Shown here piece by piece: positions 1-7,445 of a DNA stretch of 12,581 nucleotides (positions are counted from its first letter, which is position 1; every line of letters begins with the position of its first letter). The translations under genes were made by a program, and so were the position numbers. The notes beneath the pieces are model-generated. The model was not told the origin of the DNA, searched no databases, and saw nothing but the letters and a program-made list of their open reading frames with translations. Source of the DNA: Streptomyces sp. NRRL WC-3549 (GTDB lineage Bacteria; Actinomycetota; Actinomycetes; Streptomycetales; Streptomycetaceae); the NCBI RefSeq assembly GCF_000721935.1, contig NZ_KL585420.1, positions 4,200 to 16,780 of the forward strand, written 5' to 3'.

Positions 1-45
1 GGCCCGGGGCACACCGCCCCGGGCCGGACCCGTTCCCACGCGGGT
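1..45 (-). terminator. Tandem hairpin terminator after the solute-binding protein gene
   Basis: Two inverted repeats follow directly after the stop codon of the leftward lipoprotein gene. The nearer one has arms ACCCG (28-32) and CGGGT (41-45). The farther one is a perfect 10-bp stem, GGCCCGGGGC (1-10) against GCCCCGGGCC (16-25), with a 5-nt loop ACACC. Neither is followed by a clear T-run, which is common for GC-rich actinobacterial terminators. The outer stem touches the window edge, so it could be longer. A symmetric stem can also stop a convergent transcript coming from the left. Confidence 0.75.
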
Positions 46-48
46 GCG

Positions 49-1638
49 TCAGGCGCCCTTGCCGAGCTCCCAGAGCTGGAGGTCGGCCGAGGAGGTGACG
101 GCCCATTCCACCCCGGTCAGGCCCTCGAGCGAGGCGACGTACTGCTTGCCCTGCCAGATCGGGAGGACCGGGACGTCCTTGGCAACGATGTCCTGGATCT
201 TCTCGAAGATCGGTGAGGCCGCGCTGCGGTCGGCCGCGCTGCGGGACTCGGGGATCAGCGTCGTCTGGGTGACGGTGGACCGGTACGGCGAGTTCAGGAA
301 GTTGTTCTTGTCCAGGAACGGCGCCGTGTAGGTGTCCGGGTCCGGGAAGTCCGGGAACCAGCCCATGCCGTAGACCGCGTACTCGCCCTTCTTCTGGGCG
401 GGGCGGAACTTGGACCACGGGGCGCCCTCGACGTCGACGTCGAAGAGCTCGGAGGCGTTGAGCTGCTTCGCCAGCGCCTTGAACTCGGTGGCGGTGGCGG
501 AGCCGTAGTGATCGGTCGTGTAGTGGAGCGTGAAGGAGACCGGGGTGCTGATACCGGCCTCCTGGAGGGTCTTGGCCGCCTTGGCGGCGCTGGGTTCGCC
601 GTAGGTGTTGAAGAAGGAGTTGGTGTGCCCCGTGATGCCCGACGGGATGAGCGAGTAGAGCGGCTCGGCCGTGCTCCCGTACACCTCACCGGCGATCTCG
701 CCGCGGTCGATGACCTGGGCGACGGCCTGGCGCACCGCCTTGTCCTTCACCACGGGTTCCTCGGTGTTGAACGCGAGGTAGCTGATGGCGAGCCCCGGCA
801 TCTCGGTGAGCTTGACGCCTTCCTGGGGCTCCACGAGCATCTTCTGCGACTGCTCGGGCGACATGGTGCGCGTCATCATGTCGATCTTCTTGTCGTCGAG
901 CGCCTTGCCCATCGCGGTGGAGTCGGGGAAGAGGTTCAGCTCGACCTTCTCGTTGAGGACCTTCAGGTCTCCCTTGTACTTCGGGTTCTTGGTGAAGACC
1001 ACCTTGACGACCTGGTCACCGTCGACCTCGGGCTTCATCGTGTACGGGCCGGAGCCGTCGACCTGGAAGCCCTCGCGGGCGGACTTGGCCGGGTACTTGT
1101 CCTTCTGGACGATGCCGGCGGCCGGGGTCGCCAGCTTGTACGGGAAGGTCGCGTCCGGCGTGTTCAGGTGGAAGACGATCTGGTCCTCCCCCTTGGTCTC
1201 GATCGTGTCGATGTTGTCGAGCAGACCGACCGGGCCGTTCTCCTCCTTGATGTCGATGACACGCTGGACGGAGTACTTCACGTCCTCGGGGGTGAGGGGC
1301 GTGCCGTCGGCGAAGGTGAGGCCCTCGCGCAGGGTGCAGCGGTAGCTCTCGTTCTCCAGGTCGGTGAACTCGCAGCTCTCCGCCGCCTCCGGCACCGGCT
1401 CGCCGCCGCCGCGCGGGATGTGGGTCAGCGTCTGCACGGTCTGGCGCAGGACGTTCCAGACGCCCGCCTCGTAGCCGATCGCCGGGTCGAGCGGGGCCGG
1501 GTTGTCCTTCGAGGCGACGAACTGGTCCGTGGTCCCGACAACGATGGCATCGCCGCCGCCGTCCGACCCGCCACAGGCGGCGAGCACGGGGGCGAGCAGG
1601 CCCACCACGGCGGGCAGCACCAGCGTCTTGCGGTTCAT
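49..1638 (-). CDS. ABC transporter substrate-binding lipoprotein, family 5 (peptide/nickel/opine type)
   Basis: This 529-aa protein is the extracellular ligand-binding part of an ABC importer of the oligopeptide (SBP_bac_5) family. It starts with a lipoprotein signal: MNRKT, a hydrophobic stretch, then the lipobox LAAC with the lipidated Cys at residue 22, followed by a Gly/Ser/Asp linker. Family features include DPAIGYEAGVWNVLRQT near the mature N-terminus, LREGLTFADGTPLTPEDVKYS, GSGPYTM, VRQAVAQVIDR and GMGWFPDFPDPDTY towards the C-terminus. The start at 1638 was chosen because it gives a proper signal peptide and has GGGAG 9 nt upstream; the reading frame stays open for 52 more codons, but these do not look like protein. 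No permease or ATPase gene lies beside it, and it ends at a strong terminator, so it is an orphan binding protein here. Family is near certain; the ligand cannot be read from sequence. Confidence 0.93.
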   Translation of the reverse strand: MNRKTLVLPAVVGLLAPVLAACGGSDGGGDAIVVGTTDQFVASKDNPAPLDPAIGYEAGVWNVLRQTVQTLTHIPRGGGEPVPEAAESCEFTDLENESYRCTLREGLTFADGTPLTPEDVKYSVQRVIDIKEENGPVGLLDNIDTIETKGEDQIVFHLNTPDATFPYKLATPAAGIVQKDKYPAKSAREGFQVDGSGPYTMKPEVDGDQVVKVVFTKNPKYKGDLKVLNEKVELNLFPDSTAMGKALDDKKIDMMTRTMSPEQSQKMLVEPQEGVKLTEMPGLAISYLAFNTEEPVVKDKAVRQAVAQVIDRGEIAGEVYGSTAEPLYSLIPSGITGHTNSFFNTYGEPSAAKAAKTLQEAGISTPVSFTLHYTTDHYGSATATEFKALAKQLNASELFDVDVEGAPWSKFRPAQKKGEYAVYGMGWFPDFPDPDTYTAPFLDKNNFLNSPYRSTVTQTTLIPESRSAADRSAASPIFEKIQDIVAKDVPVLPIWQGKQYVASLEGLTGVEWAVTSSADLQLWELGKGA

Positions 1639-1676
1639 CTGGCCGTTCTCCCTCATTCCGTCATGTGAGAAAACCG

Positions 1677-1716
1677 AGATTAGTAGGCGCCGCAGGGGTG
1701 GTTGACCGGTGCAACC
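1677..1716 (-). promoter_or_regulatory. Possible promoter and operator of the solute-binding protein gene
   Basis: On the minus strand a -10-like TAATCT (complement of 1677-1682) lies 18 nt downstream of GTCAAC (complement of 1701-1706), a moderate -35 match. This predicts a start about 30 nt before the ATG. An inverted repeat, GGTTG (1700-1704) and CAACC (1712-1716) separated by 7 nt, covers the -35 region and could be a repressor site. This rests on inspection only; the regulator is unknown. Confidence 0.35.
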
Positions 1717-2000
1717 AGGCGGCGTATCCACTCGGTGATCAGCCATGACGGGGTGTCCACCACCCCCTCGGGAATGTTTCGTACAGCCCTTCATGAACCC
1801 GGACTTATACCTGCCCCGGACGTGCGGGCGGGCCGCTCAGGCGAGCAGACGCGGGTGACCCGGAGTGACGAAGCTCACGCCGGGGGCCCGCATCGCGGAT
1901 TGTCATGAACCTGATTTAGGCGGATTTCGAGAGGCGGACGCGCACATCTTCACGGCAAGGTGTTCGCCGTTCGTCCACAAGGGGACGCTCGGTGTGCGGG
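1717..2000. other. Intergenic stretch between the HAD gene and the solute-binding protein gene
   Basis: With 1639-1716 this makes a 362-bp gap between two leftward genes. I see no convincing gene in it: short open frames here lack a ribosome site and the codon bias of the neighbours. A hairpin GGGGTG (1750-1755) / CACCCC (1761-1766) lies upstream of the possible promoter. Just past the HAD stop codon, ACGGC (1952-1956) pairs with GCCGT (1966-1970) and GGACG (1936-1940) with CGTCC (1972-1976), forming a loose nested hairpin that may act as the HAD terminator. Local GC is lower than in the genes, as expected of noncoding DNA. Confidence 0.5.
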
Positions 2001-2702
2001 TCATCCCTTTCCGGTTACCAGGCCCTTCAGAAATGCGAGATCCACGTGTTCGAGGGACGGGACGACGGCCCGCCCCGGCGCCGGCGCGATCGGTGCGACG
2101 GACGGCACCGCGACCACCCGGCAGCCCGCGGCCTCGGCCGCGGCGACCCCCGTGGCGGTGTCCTCGATGACCGCGCACCGCCCTGGTTCGGCTCCGAAGC
2201 CGGCGGCCGCGGCGAGGTAGGGCTCGGGGTGGGGCTTGGTACGCGTCACCTCGTCCCCGGCGATCGTCAGCGCGAAGTGGTGGTGGCCGACCGAGTCCAG
2301 CACCCGGTCGATGATCCGGCGGTGCGAGGCGGAGACCAGCGCGGTGGGCACCTCGTGCGCGGCGAGCTCGGCCAGCAGCCGTGCGGCCCCCGGCATGAGC
2401 GGCACCCCGCGTCCGATGCGCTTCTCGAAGCGGTCGTTGAGCAGCACGGTGAGCTCCTCGATGCCGATCGCCGCACCGGTGGCCTCGATGAGGTAGCCGG
2501 CGCTGCGGGTCATCGGCCCTCCGACGACCACGTCGCGCCAGGCGGTCTCGAGCCGGTGGCCGAGGTCGGCGAAGACCTCGACCTCCACGTCCCACCAGAA
2601 ACCCTCGGTATCGACGAGCGTGCCGTCCATGTCGAGCAGGACGGCCTGCAGCGCCGAGCCTTCGGCCGTACGGGTCAGGGACGCGGGGACCGTACTGGTC
2701 AT
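2001..2702 (-). CDS. HAD-superfamily hydrolase (beta-phosphoglucomutase-like, subfamily IA)
   Basis: A 233-aa cytoplasmic phosphatase or phosphomutase-like enzyme with all four HAD motifs. Motif I is LLDMDGTLVDTEG (nucleophile Asp24, acid/base Asp26). Motif II is TALVSAS with Ser124. Motif III is TRTKPHPEPYL with Lys156. Motif IV is VIEDTATGVAAAEAAG with Glu180 and Asp181 for magnesium. A helical cap sits between motifs I and II at about residues 35-100. These are the marks of the family that includes beta-phosphoglucomutase and small sugar-phosphate phosphatases; the substrate cannot be told. The start at 2702 is chosen because GGAGGT lies 7 nt upstream; the in-frame ATG at 2717 overlaps that ribosome site and is unlikely. 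It lies 139 bp downstream of metH on the same strand, but a hairpin and a possible promoter between them suggest separate transcription. Confidence 0.9.
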   Translation of the reverse strand: MTSTVPASLTRTAEGSALQAVLLDMDGTLVDTEGFWWDVEVEVFADLGHRLETAWRDVVVGGPMTRSAGYLIEATGAAIGIEELTVLLNDRFEKRIGRGVPLMPGAARLLAELAAHEVPTALVSASHRRIIDRVLDSVGHHHFALTIAGDEVTRTKPHPEPYLAAAAGFGAEPGRCAVIEDTATGVAAAEAAGCRVVAVPSVAPIAPAPGRAVVPSLEHVDLAFLKGLVTGKG

Positions 2703-2728
2703 CCGGCACACCTCCATGGGGGACGAGA

Positions 2729-2766
2729 AGGCCGGCCGCCGTCCCGCGGGGAACGGCGACCGGCCT
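2729..2766 (-). terminator. Long near-perfect hairpin between metH and the HAD gene
   Basis: AGGCCGG (2729-2735) pairs with CCGGCCT (2760-2766), and CGCCGT (2737-2742) with ACGGCG (2753-2758), leaving one 1x1 mismatch and a 10-nt loop that can close further. This gives a 13-pair GC-rich stem. It lies 75 bp past the metH stop, so it can serve as the metH terminator. It is also only 26 bp ahead of the HAD start codon, so in a transcript starting upstream it would sit in the HAD leader and could act as an attenuator. No T-run is seen. Confidence 0.6.
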
Positions 2767-2767
2767 G

Positions 2768-2786
2768 CACTGGACCGACCAGTGTA
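2768..2786 (-). promoter_or_regulatory. Palindromic operator candidate overlapping a -10-like box of the HAD gene
   Basis: CACTGG (2768-2773) and CCAGTG (2779-2784) form a perfect 6-bp inverted repeat around ACCGA. On the minus strand the motif TACACT (complement of 2781-2786) fits the TANNNT form of a -10 box and overlaps the palindrome, while the -35 region is poor. The shape ACTGG-N5-CCAGT resembles sites bound by TetR-family repressors. No TetR gene lies in the window, so the regulator is unknown. It could instead be a second terminator hairpin of metH. Confidence 0.4.
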
Positions 2787-2841
2787 CGACTCGCGCGGGT
2801 ACGGTGCGTGGAGATCAGGTCACCGCGCGTCGAACAGCGCC

Positions 2842-5800
2842 TTACCGTGCGTTGAAGTACTTGGCTTCGGGGTGGTGGATGACGATCGCGTCGGTGGACT
2901 GCTCCGGGTGGAGCTGGAACTCCTCCGAGAGCTGGACGCCGATGCGCTCCGGTTCCAGCAGCGCCGCGATCTTGGCCCGGTCCTCCAGGTCGGGGCAGGC
3001 CCCGTAGCCGAGGGAGAACCGCGCGCCGCGGTACTTGAGCGCGAACATGTCCTCCACGTCCGAGGGGTCCTCACCGGAGAATCCCAGCTCGCTGCGGACC
3101 CGTGCGTGCCAGTACTCGGCGAGGGCCTCGGCGAGCTGGACGGACAGACCGTGCAGCTCCAGGTAGTCGCGGTAGGAGTTGGCCTCGAAGAGCTTGGCGG
3201 TCTCCCCGCCGATCTTCGAGCCGACGGTGACGACCTGGAGGCCGACCACGTCCCGCTCCCCCGACTCCTCCGGGCGGAAGAAGTCCGCGAGGCACAGGCG
3301 GCGGCCACGGCGCTGGCGGGGGAAGGTGAAGCGGGTGCGTTCGGAACCGTCCTCGTGGAGGAGGATCAGGTCGTCGCCCTTGGACACGCACGGGAAGTAG
3401 CCGTAGACGACGGCGGCTTCCAGCAGGTTCTCGGTCTGGAGCTTGTCGAGCCAGCCCCGCAGGTGCGGGCGGCCCTCCGTCTCCACCAGCTCCTCGTAGC
3501 TGGGGCCGTCGCCGGCCCGGGCCTGCTTGAGGCCCCACTGGCCCTTGAACAGGGCGCCCTCGTCCAGCCAGGAGGCGTACTCCTTGAGCTGGATGCCCTT
3601 GACGACGCGGGTGCCCCAGAAGGGCGGCTCGGGCACCGGGTTGGTGGCCGAGACGTCGGAGCGTACGCCCTCCTCCGCCGGGGCCTCCTCCGGCAGCGGG
3701 GTGTCCCGCTTGGGCACCCGGCGCTGCTTCAGCTCGGGAAGGGTGGCGCCGGGCACCCCGCGCTTGACCGCGATCAGGGCGTCCATCAGGCGCAGCCCCT
3801 CGAACGCGTCGCGGGCGTAGCGGACCTCGCCCTCGTAGACCTCGTGGAGGTCCTGCTCGACGTAGGCCCGGGTGAGGGCGGCGCCGCCCAGGATCACCGG
3901 GTAGTCGGCCGCCATCTTGCGCTGGTTCAGCTCCTCCAGGTTCTCCTTCATGATCACCGTGGACTTCACCAGGAGGCCGGACATGCCGATGACGTCGGCC
4001 TTGTGCTGCTCGGCCGCGTCCAGGATCGCCGAGACCGGCTGCTTGATGCCCAGGTTGACGACGGTGTAGCCGTTGTTGGAGAGGATGATGTCGACGAGGT
4101 TCTTGCCGATGTCGTGGACGTCACCGCGGACCGTGGCCAGCACGATGGTGCCCTTGCCCTCGTCGTCGGTCTTCTCCATGTGCGGCTCCAGGTGGGCCAC
4201 CGCGCTCTTCATCACCTCGGCGGACTGGAGGACGAAGGGCAGCTGCATCTGGCCCGAGCCGAACAGTTCACCGACGACCTTCATGCCCGCGAGCAGGGTG
4301 TCGTTGACGATCTCCAGGGCGGGCCGGGTCAGCATGGCCTCGTCCAGGTCCGCCTCCAGGCCGTTCTTCTCGCCGTCGATGATGCGGCGCTGGAGGCGCT
4401 CGTCCAGCGGGAGGGCGAGCAGTTCCTCCGCCTTGCCCGCCTTCATCGACTTCATGTTGACGCCCTCGAAGAGCTCCATGAGCTTCTGCAGGGGGTCGTA
4501 GCCCTCGGCGCGCCGGTCGTACACGAGGTCGAGCGCGACCTTGACCTGCTCCTCCTCCAGCCGGGCGATCGGGAGGATCTTCGAGGCGTGCACGATCGCG
4601 GAGTCGAGGCCGGCCTTGACGCACTCGTCGAGGAAGACGGAGTTGAGCACGACGCGCGCGGCGGGGTTGAGCCCGAAGGAGATGTTCGACAGACCGAGCG
4701 TCGTCTGGACGTCGGGGTGGCGCTTCTTGAGTTCGCGGATCGCCTCGATGGTGGCGATGCCGTCCTTGCGCGACTCCTCCTGACCGGTGCAGATGGTGAA
4801 GGTCAGGCAGTCGATGAGGATGTCCGGCTCGCGGATGCCCCAGTTCCCGGTCAGGTCCTCGATGAGCCGCTCGGCGACGGCGACCTTGTGTTCGACGGTG
4901 CGGGCCTGGCCCTCCTCGTCGATGGTCAGCGCGATCAGTGCCGCGCCGTGCTCGGCGGCCAGGGCACTGACCTTGGCGAACCGCGACTCGGGCCCGTCCC
5001 CGTCCTCGTAGTTGACGGAGTTGAGCACCGCACGTCCGCCCAGCTTCTCCAGGCCCGCGCGCAGTACGGGCAGCTCGGTGGAGTCCAGCACGACGGGCAG
5101 GGTGGAGGCGGTGGCGAAGCGGCCGGCCAGCTCCTCCATGTCGGCGACGCCGTCACGGCCGACGTAGTCGACGCAGAGGTCGAGCATGTGGGCGCCTTCG
5201 CGGATCTGGTCGCGCGCCATCTCCACGCAGTCGTCCCAGCGCGCCTCCAGCATGGCCTCGCGGAACTTCTTCGACCCGTTGGCGTTCGTACGCTCGCCGA
5301 TCGCCAGGTAGGAGGTGTCCTGGCGGAAGGGGACGCTCTGGTACAGCGAGGCGGCGCCCGGCTCCGGGCGCGGTTCACGGACGCCGGGGGCGAGGCCGCG
5401 TACCCGCTCCACGACCTGGCGCAGGTGTTCGGGGGTCGTACCGCAGCAGCCGCCCACCAGGGAGATGCCGTAGTCGGCCACGAACGTCTCCTGGGCGTCC
5501 GCGAGCTCCTCGGCGGAGAGCGGGTAGTGGGCGCCGTCCTTGCCGAGGACCGGCAGGCCCGCGTTCGGCATGCAGGACAGCGGGACACGGGAGTGCCGGG
5601 CCAGGTAGCGCAGGTGCTCGCTCATCTCGGCCGGGCCGGTGGCGCAGTTCAGGCCGATCATGTCGATGCCGAGCGGCTCCAGCGCGGTGAGCGCGGCTCC
5701 GATCTCGGAGCCCAGCAGCATGGTGCCGGTGGTCTCGACGGTGACGGAGCAGATGACGGGCAGGTCCGCGCCGGTGGCCGCGAGGGCGCGCCGGGCGCCG

Positions 5801-6354
5801 ATGACGGACGCCTTGGTCTGGAGCAGGTCCTGGGTGGTCTCCACCAGGAGGGCGTCGGCGCCGCCGGCGATCATGCCCTCGGCGTTCTGCTGATAGGCGT
5901 CGCGGAGTTTGGCGTACGGGGCGTGGCCCAGGGTCGGCAGCTTGGTGCCCGGCCCCATGGAGCCGAGCACCCAGCGCTGCTGCCCGGTGGAGGCGGTGAA
6001 CTCGTCCGCCACCTCGCGGGCGATGCGCGCGCCCGCCTCGGAGAGCTCGAAGACCCGCTCGGGGATGTCGTACTCACCGAGGGCCGCGAAGTTGGCGCCG
6101 AAGGTGTTCGTCTCGACGCAGTCGACGCCGACCGCGAAGTACTCCTCGTGCACGGAGCGGACGATGTCCGGGCGGGTGACGTTGAGGATCTCGTTGCAGC
6201 CCTCGAGGTTCTGGAAGTCGTCGAGGGTGGGGTCCTGGGCCTGCAGCATGGTGCCCATGGCACCGTCGGCCACCACCACGCGGGTGGCGAGTGCCTCACG
6301 GAGGGCTGCGGCTCGGTTCCGGCTGTCGGCGGAAGGGGTCGGCAACGAGGCCAT
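2842..6354 (-). CDS. metH: Cobalamin-dependent methionine synthase
   Basis: A 1170-aa modular enzyme that moves a methyl group from 5-methyltetrahydrofolate to homocysteine through methylcobalamin, making methionine and tetrahydrofolate. All modules are present at near E. coli length. The homocysteine module, about 1-330, has DGAMGTMLQ and zinc ligands Cys237 (GLNCATGP), Cys303 and Cys304 (GGCCGTTPEH). The folate (pterin-binding) module, about 345-620, begins with AIGERTNANGSKKF. The B12 cap and Rossmann module, about 630-880, has the DxHxxG motif GDVHDIG with cobalt-ligand His747. The AdoMet reactivation module, about 900-1170, has RFSLGY at 1112-1117, matching the RxxxGY motif. The start at 6354 is backed by AGGGAG 7 nt upstream and by fit to family N-termini; 57 upstream in-frame codons were rejected. 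It stands alone, divergent from gylR, and its leader shows no SAM or B12 riboswitch that I could recognise. Confidence 0.98.
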   Translation of the reverse strand: MASLPTPSADSRNRAAALREALATRVVVADGAMGTMLQAQDPTLDDFQNLEGCNEILNVTRPDIVRSVHEEYFAVGVDCVETNTFGANFAALGEYDIPERVFELSEAGARIAREVADEFTASTGQQRWVLGSMGPGTKLPTLGHAPYAKLRDAYQQNAEGMIAGGADALLVETTQDLLQTKASVIGARRALAATGADLPVICSVTVETTGTMLLGSEIGAALTALEPLGIDMIGLNCATGPAEMSEHLRYLARHSRVPLSCMPNAGLPVLGKDGAHYPLSAEELADAQETFVADYGISLVGGCCGTTPEHLRQVVERVRGLAPGVREPRPEPGAASLYQSVPFRQDTSYLAIGERTNANGSKKFREAMLEARWDDCVEMARDQIREGAHMLDLCVDYVGRDGVADMEELAGRFATASTLPVVLDSTELPVLRAGLEKLGGRAVLNSVNYEDGDGPESRFAKVSALAAEHGAALIALTIDEEGQARTVEHKVAVAERLIEDLTGNWGIREPDILIDCLTFTICTGQEESRKDGIATIEAIRELKKRHPDVQTTLGLSNISFGLNPAARVVLNSVFLDECVKAGLDSAIVHASKILPIARLEEEQVKVALDLVYDRRAEGYDPLQKLMELFEGVNMKSMKAGKAEELLALPLDERLQRRIIDGEKNGLEADLDEAMLTRPALEIVNDTLLAGMKVVGELFGSGQMQLPFVLQSAEVMKSAVAHLEPHMEKTDDEGKGTIVLATVRGDVHDIGKNLVDIILSNNGYTVVNLGIKQPVSAILDAAEQHKADVIGMSGLLVKSTVIMKENLEELNQRKMAADYPVILGGAALTRAYVEQDLHEVYEGEVRYARDAFEGLRLMDALIAVKRGVPGATLPELKQRRVPKRDTPLPEEAPAEEGVRSDVSATNPVPEPPFWGTRVVKGIQLKEYASWLDEGALFKGQWGLKQARAGDGPSYEELVETEGRPHLRGWLDKLQTENLLEAAVVYGYFPCVSKGDDLILLHEDGSERTRFTFPRQRRGRRLCLADFFRPEESGERDVVGLQVVTVGSKIGGETAKLFEANSYRDYLELHGLSVQLAEALAEYWHARVRSELGFSGEDPSDVEDMFALKYRGARFSLGYGACPDLEDRAKIAALLEPERIGVQLSEEFQLHPEQSTDAIVIHHPEAKYFNAR

Positions 6355-6391
6355 GGGTGTTCTCCCTGGGATGCGACGGCTGTCGGCTTCG

Positions 6392-6447
6392 CCCCTTCGG
6401 TGGAGGGGGCACGCGGCCAGGGTAGCCGGGGACCGCCGGGGCCGGTC
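6392..6447 (-). promoter_or_regulatory. Possible metH promoter and leader hairpin
   Basis: On the minus strand TACCCT (complement of 6419-6424) fits TANNNT and would start a leader of about 58 nt. The -35 position, near the complement of 6442-6447, reads GACCGG and is weak. In the predicted leader CCCCT (6392-6396) pairs with AGGGG (6404-6408) around a 7-nt loop. The support is thin and other promoter positions in the 238-bp divergent region are possible. Confidence 0.25.
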
Positions 6448-6525
6448 GTCGCGTTCCAGCAGACGGACTGCATGCTGTGCGGTGGGCCAACCGGGCCGGG
6501 TGTCGGCGCGAACCGATCGCACCAC

Positions 6526-6555
6526 CGGACAAAGTTCGGCATCGACCGATAGTGT
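6526..6555 (+). promoter_or_regulatory. Likely gylR promoter
   Basis: CGGACA (6526-6531) lies 18 nt upstream of TAGTGT (6550-6555), which fits the TANNNT -10 pattern. The predicted start near 6561-6562 gives a leader of about 31 nt that carries the strong GGAGGAG ribosome site at 6577-6583. The candidate GylR boxes overlap both the spacer and the start point, which would suit autorepression. Confidence 0.5.
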
Positions 6556-6570
6556 TCAGCATTGTCGAAC
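6534..6570 (+). promoter_or_regulatory. Candidate GylR operator in the gylR promoter (two direct repeats)
   Basis: GTTCGGCATCGACCG (6534-6548) and GTTCAGCATTGTCGA (6554-6568) share the pattern GTTC-N-GCAT-N-G-N-C and are spaced 20 bp apart, about two helical turns, so a regulator would meet both on one face. The downstream copy ends in GCATTGTCGAAC (6559-6570), which recurs exactly in the glpF promoter at 7461-7472. GTTC and GAAC also frame the downstream copy as a short inverted repeat. Binding by GylR is inferred from the shared sequence, its position over the promoter, and the known role of GylR. Confidence 0.55.
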
Positions 6571-6592
6571 CGAGGTGGAGGAGTACGGCGCG

Positions 6593-7357
6593 ATGGCCAA
6601 GAACATCCAGTCGCTGGAGCGGGCAGCGGCGATGCTGCGTCTGCTGGCGGGAGGCGAGCGCAGGCTCGGACTGTCCGACATCGCCTCCGCGCTGGGACTG
6701 GCCAAGGGCACCGCGCACGGCATCCTGCGCACCCTGCAGCACGAGGGCTTCGTCGAGCAGGACCCGGCGTCCGGGCGCTACCAGCTCGGCGCCGAACTGC
6801 TGCGGCTGGGCAACAGCTACCTGGACGTCCACGAGCTGCGGGCCCGCGCCCTGGTGTGGACCGACGACCTGGCCCGCTCCAGCGGCGAGAGCGTCCACCT
6901 CGGCGTCCTCCACCAGCGCGGCGTACTGATCGTCCACCACGTCTTCCGGCCCGACGACAGCCGCCAGGTACTGGAGGTCGGGGCCATGCAGCCGCTGCAC
7001 TCCACCGCCCTGGGCAAGGTGCTCTGCGCCTACGACCCGGTCGCCTCCAGCGAGGCCGCCGAGGCGGAGCGGCAGGCCTTCACCCCGCACACCGTGACCG
7101 GCGGCATCGAGTTCCAGGCCCTGCTGGACACCGTACGGGCGCGGGGCTGGGCCGCGGACGCGGAGGAGACCTGGGAGGGCGTGGCCGCGGTGGCGGCCCC
7201 CATCCACGACCGTCGCCGGATGCCCGTGGGCGCGGTGGCCGTGACCGGCGCGGTCGAACGCATCCGCCCCGGGGGCGAGCTGCGCCCCGAGCTGATCACC
7301 GCGGTCCGCGACTGCGCCCGCGCGGTCTCGCGGGACCTGGGCGCCAACCGCTTCTGA
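6593..7357 (+). CDS. gylR: Glycerol operon repressor GylR (IclR family)
   Basis: A 254-aa IclR-family transcription regulator. The N-terminal winged helix-turn-helix spans about 5-65, with the recognition region GLSDIASALGLAKGTAHGILRTL at about 26-48 and the wing ending in GRYQLG. The effector-binding domain runs from about 75 to 250 and contains the family signature PLHSTALGKVLCAY at about 134-147 and GVAAVAAPI further on. The start has GGAGGAG 9 nt upstream. Its place directly ahead of glpF-glpK-glpD, with the same promoter 12-mer upstream of both transcripts, identifies it as GylR. In S. coelicolor this protein represses the glycerol operon and its own gene and mediates glycerol induction and glucose repression; the inducer is thought to be glycerol 3-phosphate. 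It is 273 bp from glpF, with separate promoters, so it is probably mostly its own transcript. Confidence 0.95.
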   Translation: MAKNIQSLERAAAMLRLLAGGERRLGLSDIASALGLAKGTAHGILRTLQHEGFVEQDPASGRYQLGAELLRLGNSYLDVHELRARALVWTDDLARSSGESVHLGVLHQRGVLIVHHVFRPDDSRQVLEVGAMQPLHSTALGKVLCAYDPVASSEAAEAERQAFTPHTVTGGIEFQALLDTVRARGWAADAEETWEGVAAVAAPIHDRRRMPVGAVAVTGAVERIRPGGELRPELITAVRDCARAVSRDLGANRF

Positions 7358-7372
7358 GCACGCCTCCACCCC

Positions 7373-7392
7373 GGGTGACGAGCTCGTCCCCC
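7373..7392. promoter_or_regulatory. Near-perfect dyad between gylR and glpF
   Basis: GACGAGCTCGTC (7377-7388) is a perfect 12-bp palindrome. With one mismatch it extends to GGG on the left (7373-7375) and CCC on the right (7390-7392). It begins 15 bp after the gylR stop codon and lies about 25 bp upstream of a TTGACG -35 box. It may be the gylR terminator (tight stem with AGCT as loop) or an upstream operator for the glpF promoter. Sequence alone does not decide. Confidence 0.4.
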
Positions 7393-7398
7393 ACCGCA

Positions 7399-7445
7399 TT
7401 CGGCTGCCCGAAACCCTTGACGCGTCTCCGCCGGGAGGAAACACT
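7399..7445 (+). promoter_or_regulatory. Possible upstream promoter of the glpF-glpK-glpD operon
   Basis: TTGACG (7417-7422) is a 5/6 match to the -35 consensus and stands 17 nt ahead of AACACT (7440-7445), a weaker -10. A small inverted repeat TTCGG (7399-7403) / CCGAA (7408-7412) lies just upstream. A second start may lie about 45-50 bp downstream, where TAGGAG (7485-7490) or TAGGGT (7492-7497) could be -10 boxes behind TTGTCG (7464-7469). From memory, the S. coelicolor operon also uses two closely spaced promoters, but the exact starts here are guesses. Confidence 0.4.

Noticed and set aside
1702..1908. Short plus-strand frame in the gap before the solute-binding protein gene
   Set aside because: No ribosome site, weak codon bias and overlap with the possible promoter of the leftward gene; no recognisable protein.
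2620..6552. Open frame of 1310 codons on the plus strand opposite metH
   Set aside because: It is the antisense image of the metH codon pattern in GC-rich DNA, with low-complexity Leu/Val/Asp/Arg-rich sequence and no family motif. MetH on the other strand carries all catalytic motifs.
6355..6592. Possible SAM or cobalamin riboswitch in the metH leader
   Set aside because: I looked for the conserved cores of SAM and B12 riboswitches on the minus strand and saw none; only a small CCCCT/AGGGG hairpin is present. A covariance-model search would settle it.
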